In this document: positions 12,859 through 25,770 of the stretch, piece after piece
Position numbering within the stretch: position 1 is the stretch's first letter
Layout: every line of letters begins with the position of its first letter
DNA from: Xiphias gladius
Taxonomy: Eukaryota > Chordata > Actinopteri > Istiophoriformes > Xiphiidae
Assembly: GCF_016859285.1 (NCBI RefSeq)
Contig: NC_053401.1
Location: 10,891,661-10,955,660 of the forward strand
Length of the DNA stretch: 64,000 bases
Direction of reading: 5' to 3'
Position numbers and translations under genes: made by a program
The notes under the pieces: generated by a model
The model's database searches: none
Told to the model about the DNA's origin: nothing
Seen by the model: only the letters and a program-made list of their open reading frames with translations

Positions 12859-13344
12859 AACACATTTCATTTATGCCTATTTGACTAAAACACTCATAAT
12901 GAAAAAGCACACTTAAATATTTGCTAGCTGGAATATATTTTTTATTTCATGTGTTTTATATGAGCCAGAGAGTCTTGATTAGTAGTGTGTGACTGTGACT
13001 TTGACCCATCTTGTGAACAGTTACCCTCATGTGTCACCAAAGGAAGAGGAATATCTCCTCACAAGTTCAAACAGTTAGAATGTCTCTTTTCTTTAGGGAT
13101 CTACCTATTTAGTATGAACATGTCATGTCCCTTGGCTACATTAAAATTGGGAGAGTCAGCTATGAAATCCATCCTAATTTATCCCTAAACAGATGCAGTA
13201 TATAATGGCTTTGACAAAAACAGTTAACAATTCTGTGTTCTTTTGTTCACTTTGTGTATTATCTATATGGGGTTTGAAAATGAAAAAAAAATAGTATTGT
13301 TACTTAAATATAAACTTCATTTATTAAAACGTTTTGTATTTTGT

Positions 13345-13350
13345 AATAAA
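13345..13350 (+). terminator. Candidate asb15 poly(A) signal AATAAA
   Basis: This canonical hexamer lies about 490 bases after the asb15 stop codon in AT-rich sequence. It is the nearest convincing signal by eye. Use of this site is inferred. Confidence 0.35.
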
Positions 13351-13944
13351 AAAAATTACATTTACAATTTTTTTTCAAGTTTTGCAACGTGTGTTTTGGG
13401 ATGTTTTAGATCCGAATGCAATGATGTGTATCCTGGGCATTACTGACTAAAGCTGAATTCACCAACACAGCAATATTTAGTGTTTTCATTCTATAAGCTG
13501 TTTAAAAGCCCTTAATAATATCAGCATACCGTAATTCCTGTTCATTAAGTTCTCCTGTGCCAGAGTAGAAGAGATTTGGAGCGGTGACGCTGATGATGAG
13601 CTATGTGTGTATGTAGCTCATGTGTCTGTATTTGGAGAGCGTGTACTTATGTGGTTTCTGTTTATACATAAGTGATACACACTGCAGATTTGCACTTTTA
13701 AAACTTCCAGCTGAGTAAATCTGATCTCATCCAGACCTAAATTTTAGAAAATAGAAAAATAAAAATGCCCCAAAATGATCAACCTTTTTGTGAGGTCAAG
13801 CTATTTTCCAACAGAAATCCTTTGATGCAACAGTTATATTTACTTCCTCAAAATTATCAAATGCTGCGCATTACTCTGTTGATCTATTAATTCCAATCTC
13901 ACACATTTGAAAGATCAGATAAGTTGAAAGTATTTATACAAGAG

Positions 13945-14490
13945 TCTGCAGCCAAGCTACCGGCTCTGTGAGACTGTACTTTAAGCTAAATGCTAATGAC
14001 GGCATGCTAATATGCTGATGTGCAGCAGGTATAATGTTTACCATGTGTCCCATCTTAGTTTAGAGTGTTCACTTGCTAACAATTGCTAAGTAGTAATATA
14101 CACAAAGTATACAGCTGAGGCTGAAGGGAATGTCATTAGTTTTGCAAGTATAGTCAAAAAGCAAAGTAGATGAAAAACTAAGGGGATTAGAAATTCTGAG
14201 GGGTGCATGAAAATGTGTATTAAGTTTCATGACAATCCATGCGAGTAGTTGTGACATTTCACTTAAAACCGCAAATGTTAACCTGATTGTGGCGTTACAG
14301 GTAAAGTTAAGGAATGACCAAAGTCAGTAAGATTTAGCCAGTGGGGAACACAAATGTCTGTGCAAAACTTCATGGCAATTCATCCATTGGTTGTTGAGAT
14401 ATTTCAGTCTGGACCAAAGTCCTGGAGTGCCCAGCTTACATACAATGGCCATCTCTTGAGCTGTGCTGGCTAAAAACACAGTAAGCTTGA
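13945..14490 (+). repeat. Longest copy of the 'GCTAAC' teleost repeat
   Basis: Shows the full order of blocks: GCTCTGTGAG, AAGCTAAATGCTAA, CAGCAGGTATAATGTTTACCA, ACACAAAGTATACAGCTGAG, GAATGTCATTAGTTTTGCA, two copies of the 'TTTCATG(A/G)CAAT(C/T)CATC' sentence, and GAGATATTTCAGTCTGGACC near the end. It is non-coding and shared with the copies at 3420 and 9597. Confidence 0.7.
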
Positions 14491-15473
14491 CTCTTGTGCA
14501 CATTACCAGAGGTTAGAGCCTTATGTCTGTATGTATGTGTTGGTTCGTCCCACTCATGTCAAAATTTAAAAACAAGTCAGGAAAAACAGAAAAACAATAC
14601 ACATCTAACCACAGAAAAACAATACACATCTAAGCTCATACCCTTGTCCTGAAGCCACATAACCTTAAAAAAAATCAAAACTACACATCCATAAACCTTT
14701 CAGCTTTAAGCTATCTTCTTTGTCCCTGCTTCCATATGTACTGTATCTCTGCCATGTTATGGAAGTTTTATAATTATCAAAATCACCTGACAATAAGTAT
14801 GGAAGATGTGCCAACACATCTTTGCTGTAAAGATCGACCCTGTGCTGTTTTTTGGGCGATACATTATCTCCGTTTATCTTTCTTGTTCTGTGTATCTGTT
14901 GGGTCCAGTTGGTCTTTTTTTGGCCATGAACAAAGCCAGTCGGGTCGTGGTGACAGACTGCTACGTCGACAGGCCACACATGTCTGAGCTCACATGCTTT
15001 TTGTGGCTCTGTCTCTCAGAGCACTGCCTCCCAAAAAAGACGCTGCATCATGGGGCCCACACTTTGCTACGTTCCCCTCTGATCCCTCTCTTAAGGCCTA
15101 AACAGCAGCTGGGGAGATTAGAGAGGAGAGGACACTGACACACACAGACCCTTCCTCACAGCGATACAGCCAGCCAGGACAGATCTGGTACAGACTGGAG
15201 TGGACTCTCATCAGAAGCCCTTTTTATCTAGACCTAGTACGTCCAAACACCTTCCCTGGCAAAGAACTCCTGGATTAGACTCTGAATTTCCAATGATCCC
15301 ATATGTCCTTGGATCTCCAGCAACCTCACAGTGGACCTTATCTTTCATTGAAATCCCTGTCCCCACACTTCTTTATTTTGGGGTCTACATTAGGTCATAT
15401 GCGACTCAAGAACAGGTCTTTCTGTGTTAGTTTAAACTGATTCTGACTGGTCTGTGCTATTCACGCTTGGGCC

Positions 15474-16175
15474 ATGAGTTGTTTCGGGTACCGTCGAGAG
15501 CTGAGTAAATACGAAGATGTTGATGAGGACGAGCTTTTGGCTTCCCTCAGCCCCGAGGAGCTTGCTGAGTTGGAAAAGGAGCTGGCGGACATCGATCCTG
15601 ACTCCAATGTGCCCATAGGACTCAGACAGAGAGATCAGACGGACAAGACCCCTACGGGCACCTTCAGCAGAGAGGCTCTCATGAAGTACTGGGAAAACGA
15701 GACACGTAGACTGCTGGAGGACGAGATAAGTGGAGGGAGCCCCAAACCGGTCAGTGATGGTGTTTAATTAGATTTGCCTGGCATTTGTAAAATGTGCCAG
15801 AGGCAGCTTGTTTGAAGTTGTATCAGATGAAACTCCGGAAGGATTACTTAAAAAAGCTAAAAGTAAGAAGTCGTTTGAATTTTCTAAAAGGAAGGAAAAT
15901 CATAGCAAATAGCTACAGCTGCCTTAAAACCACTTGTGTTATTTTTGTTTTACACTATATATGATATCTAAGTTTTAAAGAAAACAAATACTCGTAATGA
16001 GAATACTGCATTTCAAACACTGAAGGACTTTTTCAAAATACAGGATGAAGAACAAGAGGAGTGTGTGACAGAAGGAGGCAGTGAGACAGAGGATGAAAAA
16101 GATGACGAAAATGAGAAAGAACAGAAAAAGTATGAAAGGAAAGAAGAAGAGGAAGAACAGGATGATGAGGATGAA

Positions 16176-16210
<35 letters not shown>

Positions 16211-19200
16211 TGACAGTGAGGAAGAGGAGGAAGCTATAACAGAGGAGGAAGAGGAGGAAGATGAGGAGGAGGAGGAGGAACAAGATAATAAATCAAAACC
16301 TGAACCCTCAAATTATTGTGGCACATCGCGGGCCGACACCCCAAAGCTACTAAAACCTCAGAGGGTGGAGCCCATTAGGCTGACTCCTCCCCCTCCACCT
16401 GCTGACACCAACACGACCGGAAACCCGACTGTTGTCGACGAAGCTCTCCAAAAAGTCCTTAGCGACGACCCTGAACTCACAGAGGTTAATCTCAACAACA
16501 TTGACGACATCTCACAGGTATTAGTACAGACTGGCACGCCTTTCATGACAAAATGTACGCCTGTCATGGAAAAATTGCAAAACACTAAACACTTCTTCGC
16601 AATATTTGTCATTTTTCCTTCTTACCCAGAAGAAGTCTCATTGATGCTTTTTTGCTGTTTTATTTTTAAAAGTTATGTTAGCAGCTACATTAGCCTAGCT
16701 TAACTCTTATTGGAAGTCTACGGTATCAGTAAGGACAGGAAAATAAACATCCTATAATATTAGGGGATCATTGCTCATAATTTAAAGGTTTTTCTCAAAT
16801 TATTCACATCTGCCAAGAATAGTGTAGTTTAGAAATATCTTTTTTGATGTGGACTCATTACTTTAGTGGTGAAATTAACAATTTAGTAAATCATGATATT
16901 AAGTCTATTGTATTAGTCAAGAATTGGAAGTTTGAATGTGTCTTTCAGGAAAGACTGTAAATATCAAGTAATTAAACCTAAAATATTAGTAGTATCTAAT
17001 GCAGTTATAGCATTAAAACAGGTATGAAGATATGAACTCCTTTATGAAGGTAAAAAAACTGTCTAGTTAAGTTCTACATTTTTCACCAAAACAGTAGATT
17101 AACTCTGAGTTTCCAGTGGTAGAGTTTCCTCAGTGGTAGAAATGCATTAGCTTCCAGCTTGCTGGGATTCTGCTCTTCATTGTTGAGTATCTTTTGATTG
17201 TGTGCCATCTTATTTTTAGAAAAAGGCATCTTGTCATGGATTATGTAATGGAGGGCATACTTCACATTATTTGATACAAACACTTCCTATGACTGGAAAG
17301 TAAGCAAACACATGGTGTCCTTTGACAATTTTTAAGTTTTCTGTCTGCACCTCAAGTTGAATGCTACCTGTGGTTTACTCAATGGCAAGTAGTAGCTAGG
17401 AAGATTATTTTACTCAATTTGTTACTATATAGAATGGCAAGAGGACAACTGCCTCGCAATATGGGTTCAAGCTCTTGTGTTGACTTGGTAAATAATGGCC
17501 TTACTGAAGTGTTAAATTTTTTTCAGGATGCTTTGACCTCTATGTGGTGGTGGTGGCAGCGGAGAACGAATGGTCCTAATCATAACCATCCATGTAATTA
17601 AATTAACTATAAAGCTCCTTGTTTCAAAGTTTCAAAAAGTTTAAGTGGGGTATATAATTTGTTGTAAGACAGGTCAAATGATATGCTATATGATCTAATG
17701 TTTCAAGTTCTCACATGTTACGGAGAATGTAAACATTCCAATTTTCTTCTTAGGAAACCCTAATCCGATTTGCTGAAGCACTGAGATCCAACACACATGT
17801 GCGGATCTTTAGCCTTGCAAACACCCGAGCCGACGACCCCGTGGCTCTGGCCATCGCTAAGATGCTTAAGGAGAACTCGTCCATCACCAGTCTGAATATA
17901 GAGTCCAACTATGTGACCGGGAAGGGTGTAATGGCACTGGTTCAATCACTCCCGGGAAACAACACCCTGACTGAGCTCCGGTTCCACAACCAGAGACACA
18001 TGTGTGGAGGACAGGTTAGTTCTCTTCCCTCACCTCCCATTATGGTTCCTTCATTTCCTGCATTTGTGAGGTGTAACCCTGTCTTCCCTCCTTAAACTGC
18101 ATCCCACAGGTAGAGATGGAGATGGTGAAGATTCTGAGGGAAAACTACACCTTGATCAAGCTGGGTTACCAGTTCAACCTCCCTGGTCCCAGAATGAGCA
18201 TGACAGGAATCCTCACCAGGAACCAGGACCGCCAGAGACAGAAACGATTGCAGGAGCAGAGGCAACAGCAGCAGGACAAACAAGGGGTGACAGAGGGAGC
18301 TGTTAACCCCCGAACCACTGCACTGGTACTTAACTTTGCTCCTAAAAGAGACATATCACAAAAGTGGATCATTTATAAGCTGTTCTGACTGGATTGCATC
18401 CCACTGGCAGATGATTGCATTCTTTTTTAGTGATTTATGTTTTCGTATTTATCTATTTCCCTGTCTCTGTCTCTAGAGAGGAACGCCTAGTTCATCACCT
18501 TACAGCTCACCCAGAGCTTCTCCTTGGTCCTCACCCAAACTCCCCCGGAGCGACCTGGCTAAAAAACAGACTCCTCCAGCTCCACCTCCTCCTCCCCCTC
18601 CACCACCTCCTCCTCCCCCACCTCCTCCACCACTGCCGCCTCCGCAGCAAGAGAAGAAGAAGCCCACCAGGATGATCGCAGAGGTCATCAAGGCGCATGA
18701 GGCGGGCAAAAAGAAGGTGACAAAGACAAAAGGGAAGAAGGGCAAGAAGGGGAAGGAGAAGGAGTCTGGGAAAGATGAGACGAATAGCATCCTGAAGGAG
18801 CTCAAGAACGTGCTGAGGCCTGTGTCGGTGGAGAGGAGAGGGGAGGAGGGCAGCCGGCCATCCACGCCAATGAGGTCAGCCCACGACCAGCTGATGGAGT
18901 CCATCCGCAACAGCAGCATCCGCAGCCTGAGACGGGTGAGTGGAGGGATTTATGCGCCAAAATTAGCTGTTAATTTTTTCACTTCCACCTTTGTTATCAG
19001 TGGTATTGTCCCCTAAACACTGTATCAAACTGAAGATGGATTATTTAGAAAAGTATTGAGTGAAAAGTGGCAAAAAACATTCTTCCTCCACAAGCAGTTC
19101 AGCAGTGTGCTTAGTGAAAAACTGCAGGGTCCCGTTATAGTCAAACTGAACAAACAGGAAGATTAATTTAGATGAGGATGACACAGAGTTGGTGGTGTCT

Positions 19201-20084
19201 GAGTCATCTCTGTGGCTGACATGGTATGTTCTGTCTCTACATTGGGGGAGGCAGGCGAAAGGCTGCTAACACCAGCCAGCACTGCACTGTGGTATGGTCA
19301 CACTTTTTTTACCACGTGAGAGAGAGACACAGAAAAGCCAACATATAGCCTATAATAGCTTCAGCCAAGCCGGTCAAGTATTGTCAACCTGAAGAGGAAG
19401 ATAAGTTGATACAGAGAGGAGGGATGGAAAACAAAGATAACCATCCCAAAAAGGAACAAGAAAGAACTGGTACTGTAAAGAAAATCGGGTACGTGTGTAT
19501 TATTTTGAGTGCTTGCTATTTTAAAAGAGAGACAAGCATTACCTTGAAGCTGAAGCTTTAGCACAGCTTGTTACATGTGTGGAGTGGAAAATCAGCTCTG
19601 CCCTCAGATGGCGGGGTCTCCTAACTGTGAAATTCCCTGCCACTTAGTGCAGGTATTTTTAGAAACTGTTCACCAGAGCTTTGATAAAGACATCTAAGAT
19701 ACGTTACCACAGCACGCAACGTACAACAAACGCTCGACAAAAGAGCCCAATGAAACATTATCTGTTGATACCACTAATGACATCTTGATGCACTTCTCAA
19801 GTTTGTATTAGTCAAAACCCATAATCTCAAAACTCAACAATAAGAAAGGTGTACATAACTAAATTGTTTTGAAAACTAAATTCTTGTAACTGTGGCTCGG
19901 AAGTCGTAATTTCTCATTTTTGGATGTGACTCAGTCATGTCCATTCCTCTCATTCCTATCTTTGCTGTCACCATCATATTTCTTAAAAAGCAGGAAAGCC
20001 TTAAAAATATCTGTCAGGCCCCGCTTTTAAAACTCACATGCCATTGTCATTTTCCAGGTGGAAATCCCACGTCATCTACGATAA
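15474..20084 (+). CDS. lmod2: Leiomodin-2, actin filament nucleator of striated muscle, six coding exons
   Basis: Leiomodin-2 nucleates actin and elongates thin filaments at pointed ends in sarcomeres. Exons: 15474-15749, 16044-16517, 17754-18014, 18110-18325, 18477-18935, 20058-20084. All junctions are phase 0, giving 570 residues against 547 in human. The N-terminus [20 protein letters not shown] is the tropomyosin-binding segment, followed by [15 protein letters not shown]. Exon 2 is a long Glu/Asp tract, then [19 protein letters not shown] leading into NLNNI. Exons 3-4 hold the leucine-rich-repeat actin-binding domain ([41 protein letters not shown]). Exon 5 has GTPSSSPY, a polyproline run, Lys-rich sequence and the WH2 motif [16 protein letters not shown]. 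The terminal exon adds VEIPRHLR, like VEVPEALR in human. The split of the central region into four exons is unlike the mammalian gene. The a/b paralogue is not assigned. Confidence 0.97.
16140..16290 (+). repeat. GAA/GAG/GAT trinucleotide-rich acidic coding tract in lmod2
   Basis: A purine-only low-complexity stretch inside lmod2 exon 2 that encodes a run of mostly Glu with some Asp. The acidic region is a family feature, but its length varies between species. The opposite strand reads as an artificial Phe/Leu-rich frame. Confidence 0.8.
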
Positions 20085-20133
20085 TACAAGCAGAAGTAAA
20101 AGAGGTTCATTCATTGCTGTGGAAAGCTGAATA

Positions 20134-20158
20134 ATGATGATGATGATGATGATGATGG
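20134..20158. repeat. ATG/GAT trinucleotide microsatellite
   Basis: Eight or so tandem GAT units about 50 bases after the lmod2 stop codon, so within its probable 3'UTR. Confidence 0.85.
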
Positions 20159-20817
20159 AGTGACCAACAGTGATGAAGGCACAAGGTGAAAACGTGGTGG
20201 GATGACTGAGGAGGCAAAAACTGAATTCTTACTCATGAAAGAGAAAATATACTGGCAATTTGCACTGCAGTAACAGCTTTACATTTTAATAATATTTAAG
20301 TTTTTTAAAAAATATTTATGCATTATACAAAACAGCATTTGTATTTTAATTTTGAAAAAGGTTGACTGAACTGTTTACTGATAAGCTCTCTAATTCACTG
20401 TTTTCTTGTAAAATTGTAAATATGATCTGTTGTAGGTTGATTTATGTATCAATATCTAAATATAGCCATTTGGTGTTTACAGTACAACTAGTCAAAGGAA
20501 AGTAGGCTGCTTTTTTGTTATTCTTTGGTTACTGGATGAGTTCCATTTGAAAGAAACGCTGTTATTTAGAAGGACAAGTAGCGCACATAGCCACTGTTTT
20601 TATCAGCTTACCGGTCAGGCACCACTGAGGCATTTTCCCACTCCAACACATTCACAGTACACCCACTCCAGTTACCACGCTTTAGAACAGGGCTTTTGTG
20701 CACTTTGTCTGAACAATTCACAATGCATGACAAGTAAAGGGAATTAAAAGACACTCACTACCTCTACCAGCGACACCACAGAAGAGACATCAGCTTTAAA
20801 CAAATATCACAGGATCA

Positions 20818-20823
20818 AATAAA
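20818..20823 (+). terminator. Candidate lmod2 poly(A) signal AATAAA
   Basis: A canonical hexamer about 735 bases after the lmod2 stop codon. Its use is inferred. Confidence 0.35.
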
Positions 20824-20869
20824 AAGCCTTGGGCCGCTTAAAAGCTGCAAGCACAAAATACCTTTCAAG

Positions 20870-21260
20870 TGAGACTTTTGAAACTTTTGAAAAAAGAAAT
20901 AACACGTTCTTCCTCTAAAAATGGAAAGGTAGATTCATAAGAAGTAAAACACACCCTTGCTCAGTCTAATACACTCGGGGGTTTTCAGCCTCACTTGGTC
21001 TGTCTTGACCAGTAGCTTATGACGGCTAATGTTAGCTAATGCTAGCAAACTTTGGCTCTACAGTATTAAATGAGGCCTAGTAAAAGACCCATTTCATATA
21101 TCATTTAAAACGAGCCAGTGTAACTTGCTGAACAGCTGTCAATGGGGCTACAAGTGACGATTGCATGATGATGCTAATGCTAAATCTGTAGTACAGAAAA
21201 GTCAGCAAAATGTTTGTTATGGGGCAATATCTACATTAAGTTTGCTAACATTAGCTAGAC
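20870..21260 (+). repeat. Dispersed repeat, first of two copies in this gap
   Basis: Shares an ordered set of blocks with 25385-25770: CTTTTGAAA(A)AAGAAATAA, GTAAAACACACCCTTG, CTTGGTCTGTCTTGACCAGT and GCTAATGTTAGCTAATGCTAGC. The copies are diverged but in the same orientation. I infer an old interspersed family that I cannot name. Confidence 0.5.
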
Positions 21261-24200
21261 TTAGCCACCGTAAGCTAGTGGTTTTATTGATGAAGTCAAC
21301 TGTTTATTACTAATAGGAATATGTCATTTCTTCTTTAAAAAGTTGCACTGTTAAAGGCTATTGGGTAGTAGCATCTACTGGGTCAGTGGGATTACGTTTG
21401 GTTGACGAGGCCCAAAAACCAACGGATTTGCCAATTACCACGGGGGTGCTCGGTCAAGAGAGACATATTGACATGAGAGAAAAAAGGGGAGGGAGAGACT
21501 GAGTGAGGGAGATGATGAATCAGACACAAGAGAGAGAAGTGACAGGTTGGGAGGGAAAGATCAAGAGCAAGTGAGAGGGGGAATGACGGATGAGAAAGTG
21601 TAAACAAAAGACTAACAGCTATTGAGACTGAGAGATGTGAGCTATTAGCATCACTCATCCTAATCCTGCCCCTGCATTTGTTGATGTGTCTTGGAGGAGT
21701 CCCCCAACTCCTAAATCCACAGTGCAGCTGTTCAAAGACGGAACAGTCAGGGGCTCAGAGGTGGCAACAACGAGAAAACTACAAATTACATTATGGCAAA
21801 TCATTTCTCAAAGTATACCAGAAGTTTTTAGACTGTTTTTCTAGATTACAGGCATTCCATCAACCCCAGTGTGGTATGAAAAATCCTCTCTGTGGATTCT
21901 TGAAAATTGCATCAGATTCGTATTGAAAAATTGGCTACTTGCATCTGAGAGCATAGATTATTTTGCAGGCTTGCATGTTGGTGCGATTGCTTGTGAGAAC
22001 TTCTGACATCCAAGACCTGCTTAATTGAAACCCTTTTTAAAACAGGGAGCTACCAAATTTAAATATTCATTTTTATGAAGTCAGTGCTTGTTTAATATTT
22101 TTCTCCTGGGATTTATTTTTCCAACAGCATAGATAGTTAACATAGTTTTGCAGTGTTGCTGTTTTGCTCTGTACTTGAATGCAGCACCTGTAGAACTTGT
22201 CAAAATAATCCATTCTTTCAGCTACCTTAACAGGATATTATATAACAACTTTGCCATAAAAAAAGAAAGAAAAAGATGAATTAATAAACCGATAGTTGTA
22301 AGTCTCAGCACATACATTTCCTTGCCATAATTGCTACCTGGAAGCTTGGTAAAACACATTCATTAGTGTAAAAACTATGGTAGATGAGTGAAAATGTTGG
22401 ACAGTACTGTATAATACATGTAGACGATAGTTTATTGTATGAAAAATTAGCATTTAGAAGAAAAATCCAACCTTAAACTAGAGCTATGAAAGGTTTGGAC
22501 GGAAGTGAGTTAAGCAGGGCACACTCCCCACCAGTCTGCTCAATGGCCTTCCCAAGTACAGCAGCTCATTATGCACAATGCATTCCTTCAGCTAAGCATC
22601 CTAAGAATAAAACTTCCTCTACTGAACTACAGCACTTTGTCATATCTGGCACACTGTCAATGGAGGGACCCTTCCATAAAGTTCATCCATAAATTGTATA
22701 GACTTCCTGCTTGTAAATGGGGTCTGTGCACTCAGGGTGGTCACTGCATTATCCTCTTAGAAAATTTTAGGCATTATTTTCAAGGCATACAGGGGTTTTC
22801 ATGCTCTGTAGGGAAACGTAATACCAGTCTCAGAACCAAAGCAAAGTTGTCAAGTGTGAGAGTTTGCATGTTTTCCTTTAACACTGAGCTACAGACTACC
22901 CCTTAAGCTTCTCAGTCACAACACTCAGGCCCTTTGACCTTTGCATTTCTTACTAATGTATGCATGCCATGCTGCTGTTTCACGCATGACAGCTATTCTA
23001 CTGCACTGCTTCCAAGCTGATGCATTCTAAAAATGCTAATCTAGCTGCGAGTGTATTAAAGGGTAATTTCACCCATAATTGACAAAATATTCTACTCTTG
23101 TAATAGCAACAAAGTCATGTAATCATACCTAAATCTTGCTATTATATAACTATTATTATATAACTAACTTGCTATTATTATAACTATTACACATATGCAT
23201 GTTCATGTCATCTATATGCAACAAACATTTAGTGGCACTTTTGTATTACTGTATTATTTATGCGCTCATCAAGCCGAGCAAAAAAACAAAAACAAAACAA
23301 AAAAACCCCCCTGTTGCTTCTATAAATGTTTTTTTGTTTTTTTGCATGCGTGTGTATGTGTTGGTCGGCGTCTCTACGGAAGCAATGTCTCTGCAAAGTG
23401 CTGCCATACTAGTGGAAAGTGCCATACCTGCGCTAATCCCTCTCATGAACTGTGCAGCAGAGAACTGATACAGGGTCAGTATTGTGCCAGCTGATGAGGA
23501 CATCGACTAAAAATAAATGGTAAAGGCACTGAGTTGTTGTGTTTGTTGTTGTGACTGGTTACAGTTAATTATAGGGGTCTATTCTCGCAGTGGCTTCGAA
23601 AAGTATTGCTGAAAAGCCACTTTTTAGTTCCTCACTTTTTTCATTCTCCTGGAAGATGGTCGCTGTAGGCATCTTCTGTTCCTGCTGCATGCCTTCTTTT
23701 CTTACAGTATGAGTCTTTGTCAGCTCACATGCACATAAAGTTGTTGTTAAGAAACCCTGATGTTTGTTTGTGATTCTACTATGCTCCTCTCTACCTGGAA
23801 AACAGATTAGGTAGAGGTCTTATGAACTTGCTTTCTCTTTGAATTAGTCTGTCCCACATATACAAGAGAAACAGGGTAACAGATTGACTCAAAACAAACG
23901 GGAGTGTCCTCAATATTCAGCTATTTCTGTCTCTCACACACCGAGATTCACTTTTATAGCTGCATATGGCTATTAATAGATACACAAGGGGGGTCTAGAC
24001 TCATTCCAAGAAACTGAATGCCTTTTCTTCCTCTTTTTTGGAAACTGGAGTTTTACAGACACACACAGACACACACACAGACACAAGTTGTTACAAAGAC
24101 ATACCAGCTGTACTTCTGCTTTCTCCCTCACTCACCCAGTTTTCATTTCTACCTGGCTCAGTGGGTGAAATGGTAGCAGTAAAGGGTGTGATAATCCTCT

Positions 24201-24282
24201 GCTCAGCTGTTACCAGATCTATCCAACTCCCTGTCTCGCTGCCTATTGCAGGTGATGAGGTAGGCCTGTATTTATCACTCCC

Positions 24283-24293
24283 TACACACACAC

Positions 24294-24341
<48 letters not shown>
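24283..24341. repeat. AC microsatellite
   Basis: A near-pure AC dinucleotide run with a short AAAACAC interruption near its start. It lies between lmod2 and wasl. Confidence 0.9.
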
Positions 24342-24345
<4 letters not shown>

Positions 24346-25384
24346 TAGATGCAAATTATCAAATTACATGCTTGACAGAGATGATTGTGCTCTCTTACAC
24401 GCAAGTGCAACAATGTCTGTGTGAATAAAGCATCATGTTCTTTTGTCAGCTAAGATCAAATCCATGATGCCTCAATAATTAATACACTGTAAATGCTAAT
24501 CATCTAATCAAGTTAGACAGGAAAAGGTAACACTTCTAAACCCTAAGCACAAAAATGTCAGCTGTCTCAATGTAAAAGAAGCCCAAATACCAAAGTATTT
24601 AAATATCAACCTTTTATTGGAGTGTACAATGTAGAGTTCTTTATTTGTCCAGCCTGCTTGATAAGGCTCGGCGTCCATGACATCGTATTAACCGAGTTAC
24701 CTACAGAAGCTAACATCAGCGAAAACATGGCTAGGTTTTTTTCCCCAAGAAGCATCTCGATATTTGACAGAAGAGGTCAGTTCTCACATCAAACAAGTGG
24801 TAATTTGTCCCTCAAAGACAGAATGTAAAGAGGACACCAACATTCCTCTTTTCGCTCATGGGAAAACAGAGAAAAAAAAACACTACAAAAAAGGAGTTGA
24901 GAGACATTTCAACATATAATTCCGTCATTTTTCTTTTCTGGATATTTGTCACATTGTAGGTAAAGTTTCAGTTATTGGCTCTTCAACAACCCGAAAAATA
25001 TCTTAGCAGTATGAGCATGCTGCTTGTTAGCATGTTCTTTTTTTTCCCCATGTATAATTTTCAGGCCTAGCTGCAGAGTGCTACGCAGCTCATTTTCTTG
25101 ACGAAAATGGTAGTGTTGTTACAAAATGTTCTTGAGGATATTTGAAGGACTACTCTGTTAATTAACGTCACATTAAAAACCATGACCTACTGTAGTGCTA
25201 ATTTAATACCAATGCTTCTGGGAAACAAAGCCTCGGATTAACAGGTTCTAGAATAGACACAAACCATTAGTCTGGTTGAACGACTGACCGAAATTTAGTA
25301 TCTGCACAACTTTAGATGAACCAAAGAGCACACGAAGCAGCGAAACATAGAGACTACTGTAGCGCTAACATGGCTGCCATGCCT

Positions 25385-25770
25385 CTGTTGCCCTTCGATG
25401 CGGAGATTTAAAGCAACTCTACACAACTTTTGAAAGAAGAAATAATACATTATTCCTCGTACATATGAAAAGTTGAATTCATTAGCAATAAAACTCACCC
25501 TTGTTTATTTCTATTCACTCAGAGGTGTTGCTGCTACAGCCTTTCTTGGTCTGGTATGACCAGTTAGCATATGCTGGATAATGTTTGGAAACTCTAAATA
25601 GATGTTGCTTTATGACAGACAGTATTCATACCTCTCCATGTTTGCTACAGTTACAGCAGATTTTAGCATTTAGCACTTTCCCATTGTCACGTGTGGCCTC
25701 AGAAGCTGCTGTTTCACAAAAGTTACACACTCTTACTTTAAAGAGAGACGCAAATCTACTCTGGTTGGTT
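25385..25770 (+). repeat. Dispersed repeat, second copy
   Basis: Diverged second copy of the element at 20870-21260, recognised by ACAACTTTTGAAAGAAGAAATAA, AATAAAACTCACCCTTG and TCTTGGTCTGGTATGACCAGT in the same order. Confidence 0.5.

Larger units (their letters stand above)
12859..15473. other. asb15-lmod2 intergenic region
   Basis: It begins with the probable asb15 3'UTR; an AATAAA is present at 13345-13350. The middle holds a long interspersed repeat (listed separately). The block 14587-14633 is a tandem duplication of a 22-base unit, CAGAAAAACAATACACATCTAA. The last 400-500 bases should hold the lmod2 promoter and leader. I saw no coding exon here. Confidence 0.45.

Noticed and set aside
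15975-16283. Phe/Leu-rich minus-strand frame resembling a membrane protein.
   Set aside because: Antisense of the lmod2 acidic GAA/GAG tract; CTT/TTC codons produce fake hydrophobic sequence.
18500-18919. 139-residue minus-strand frame with a poly-Gly run.
   Set aside because: Antisense shadow of lmod2 exon 5 polyproline and Lys-rich coding sequence, which matches leiomodin.
24038-24424. 128-residue frame with Thr-His repeats.
   Set aside because: Created by the AC microsatellite, which is open in all frames.
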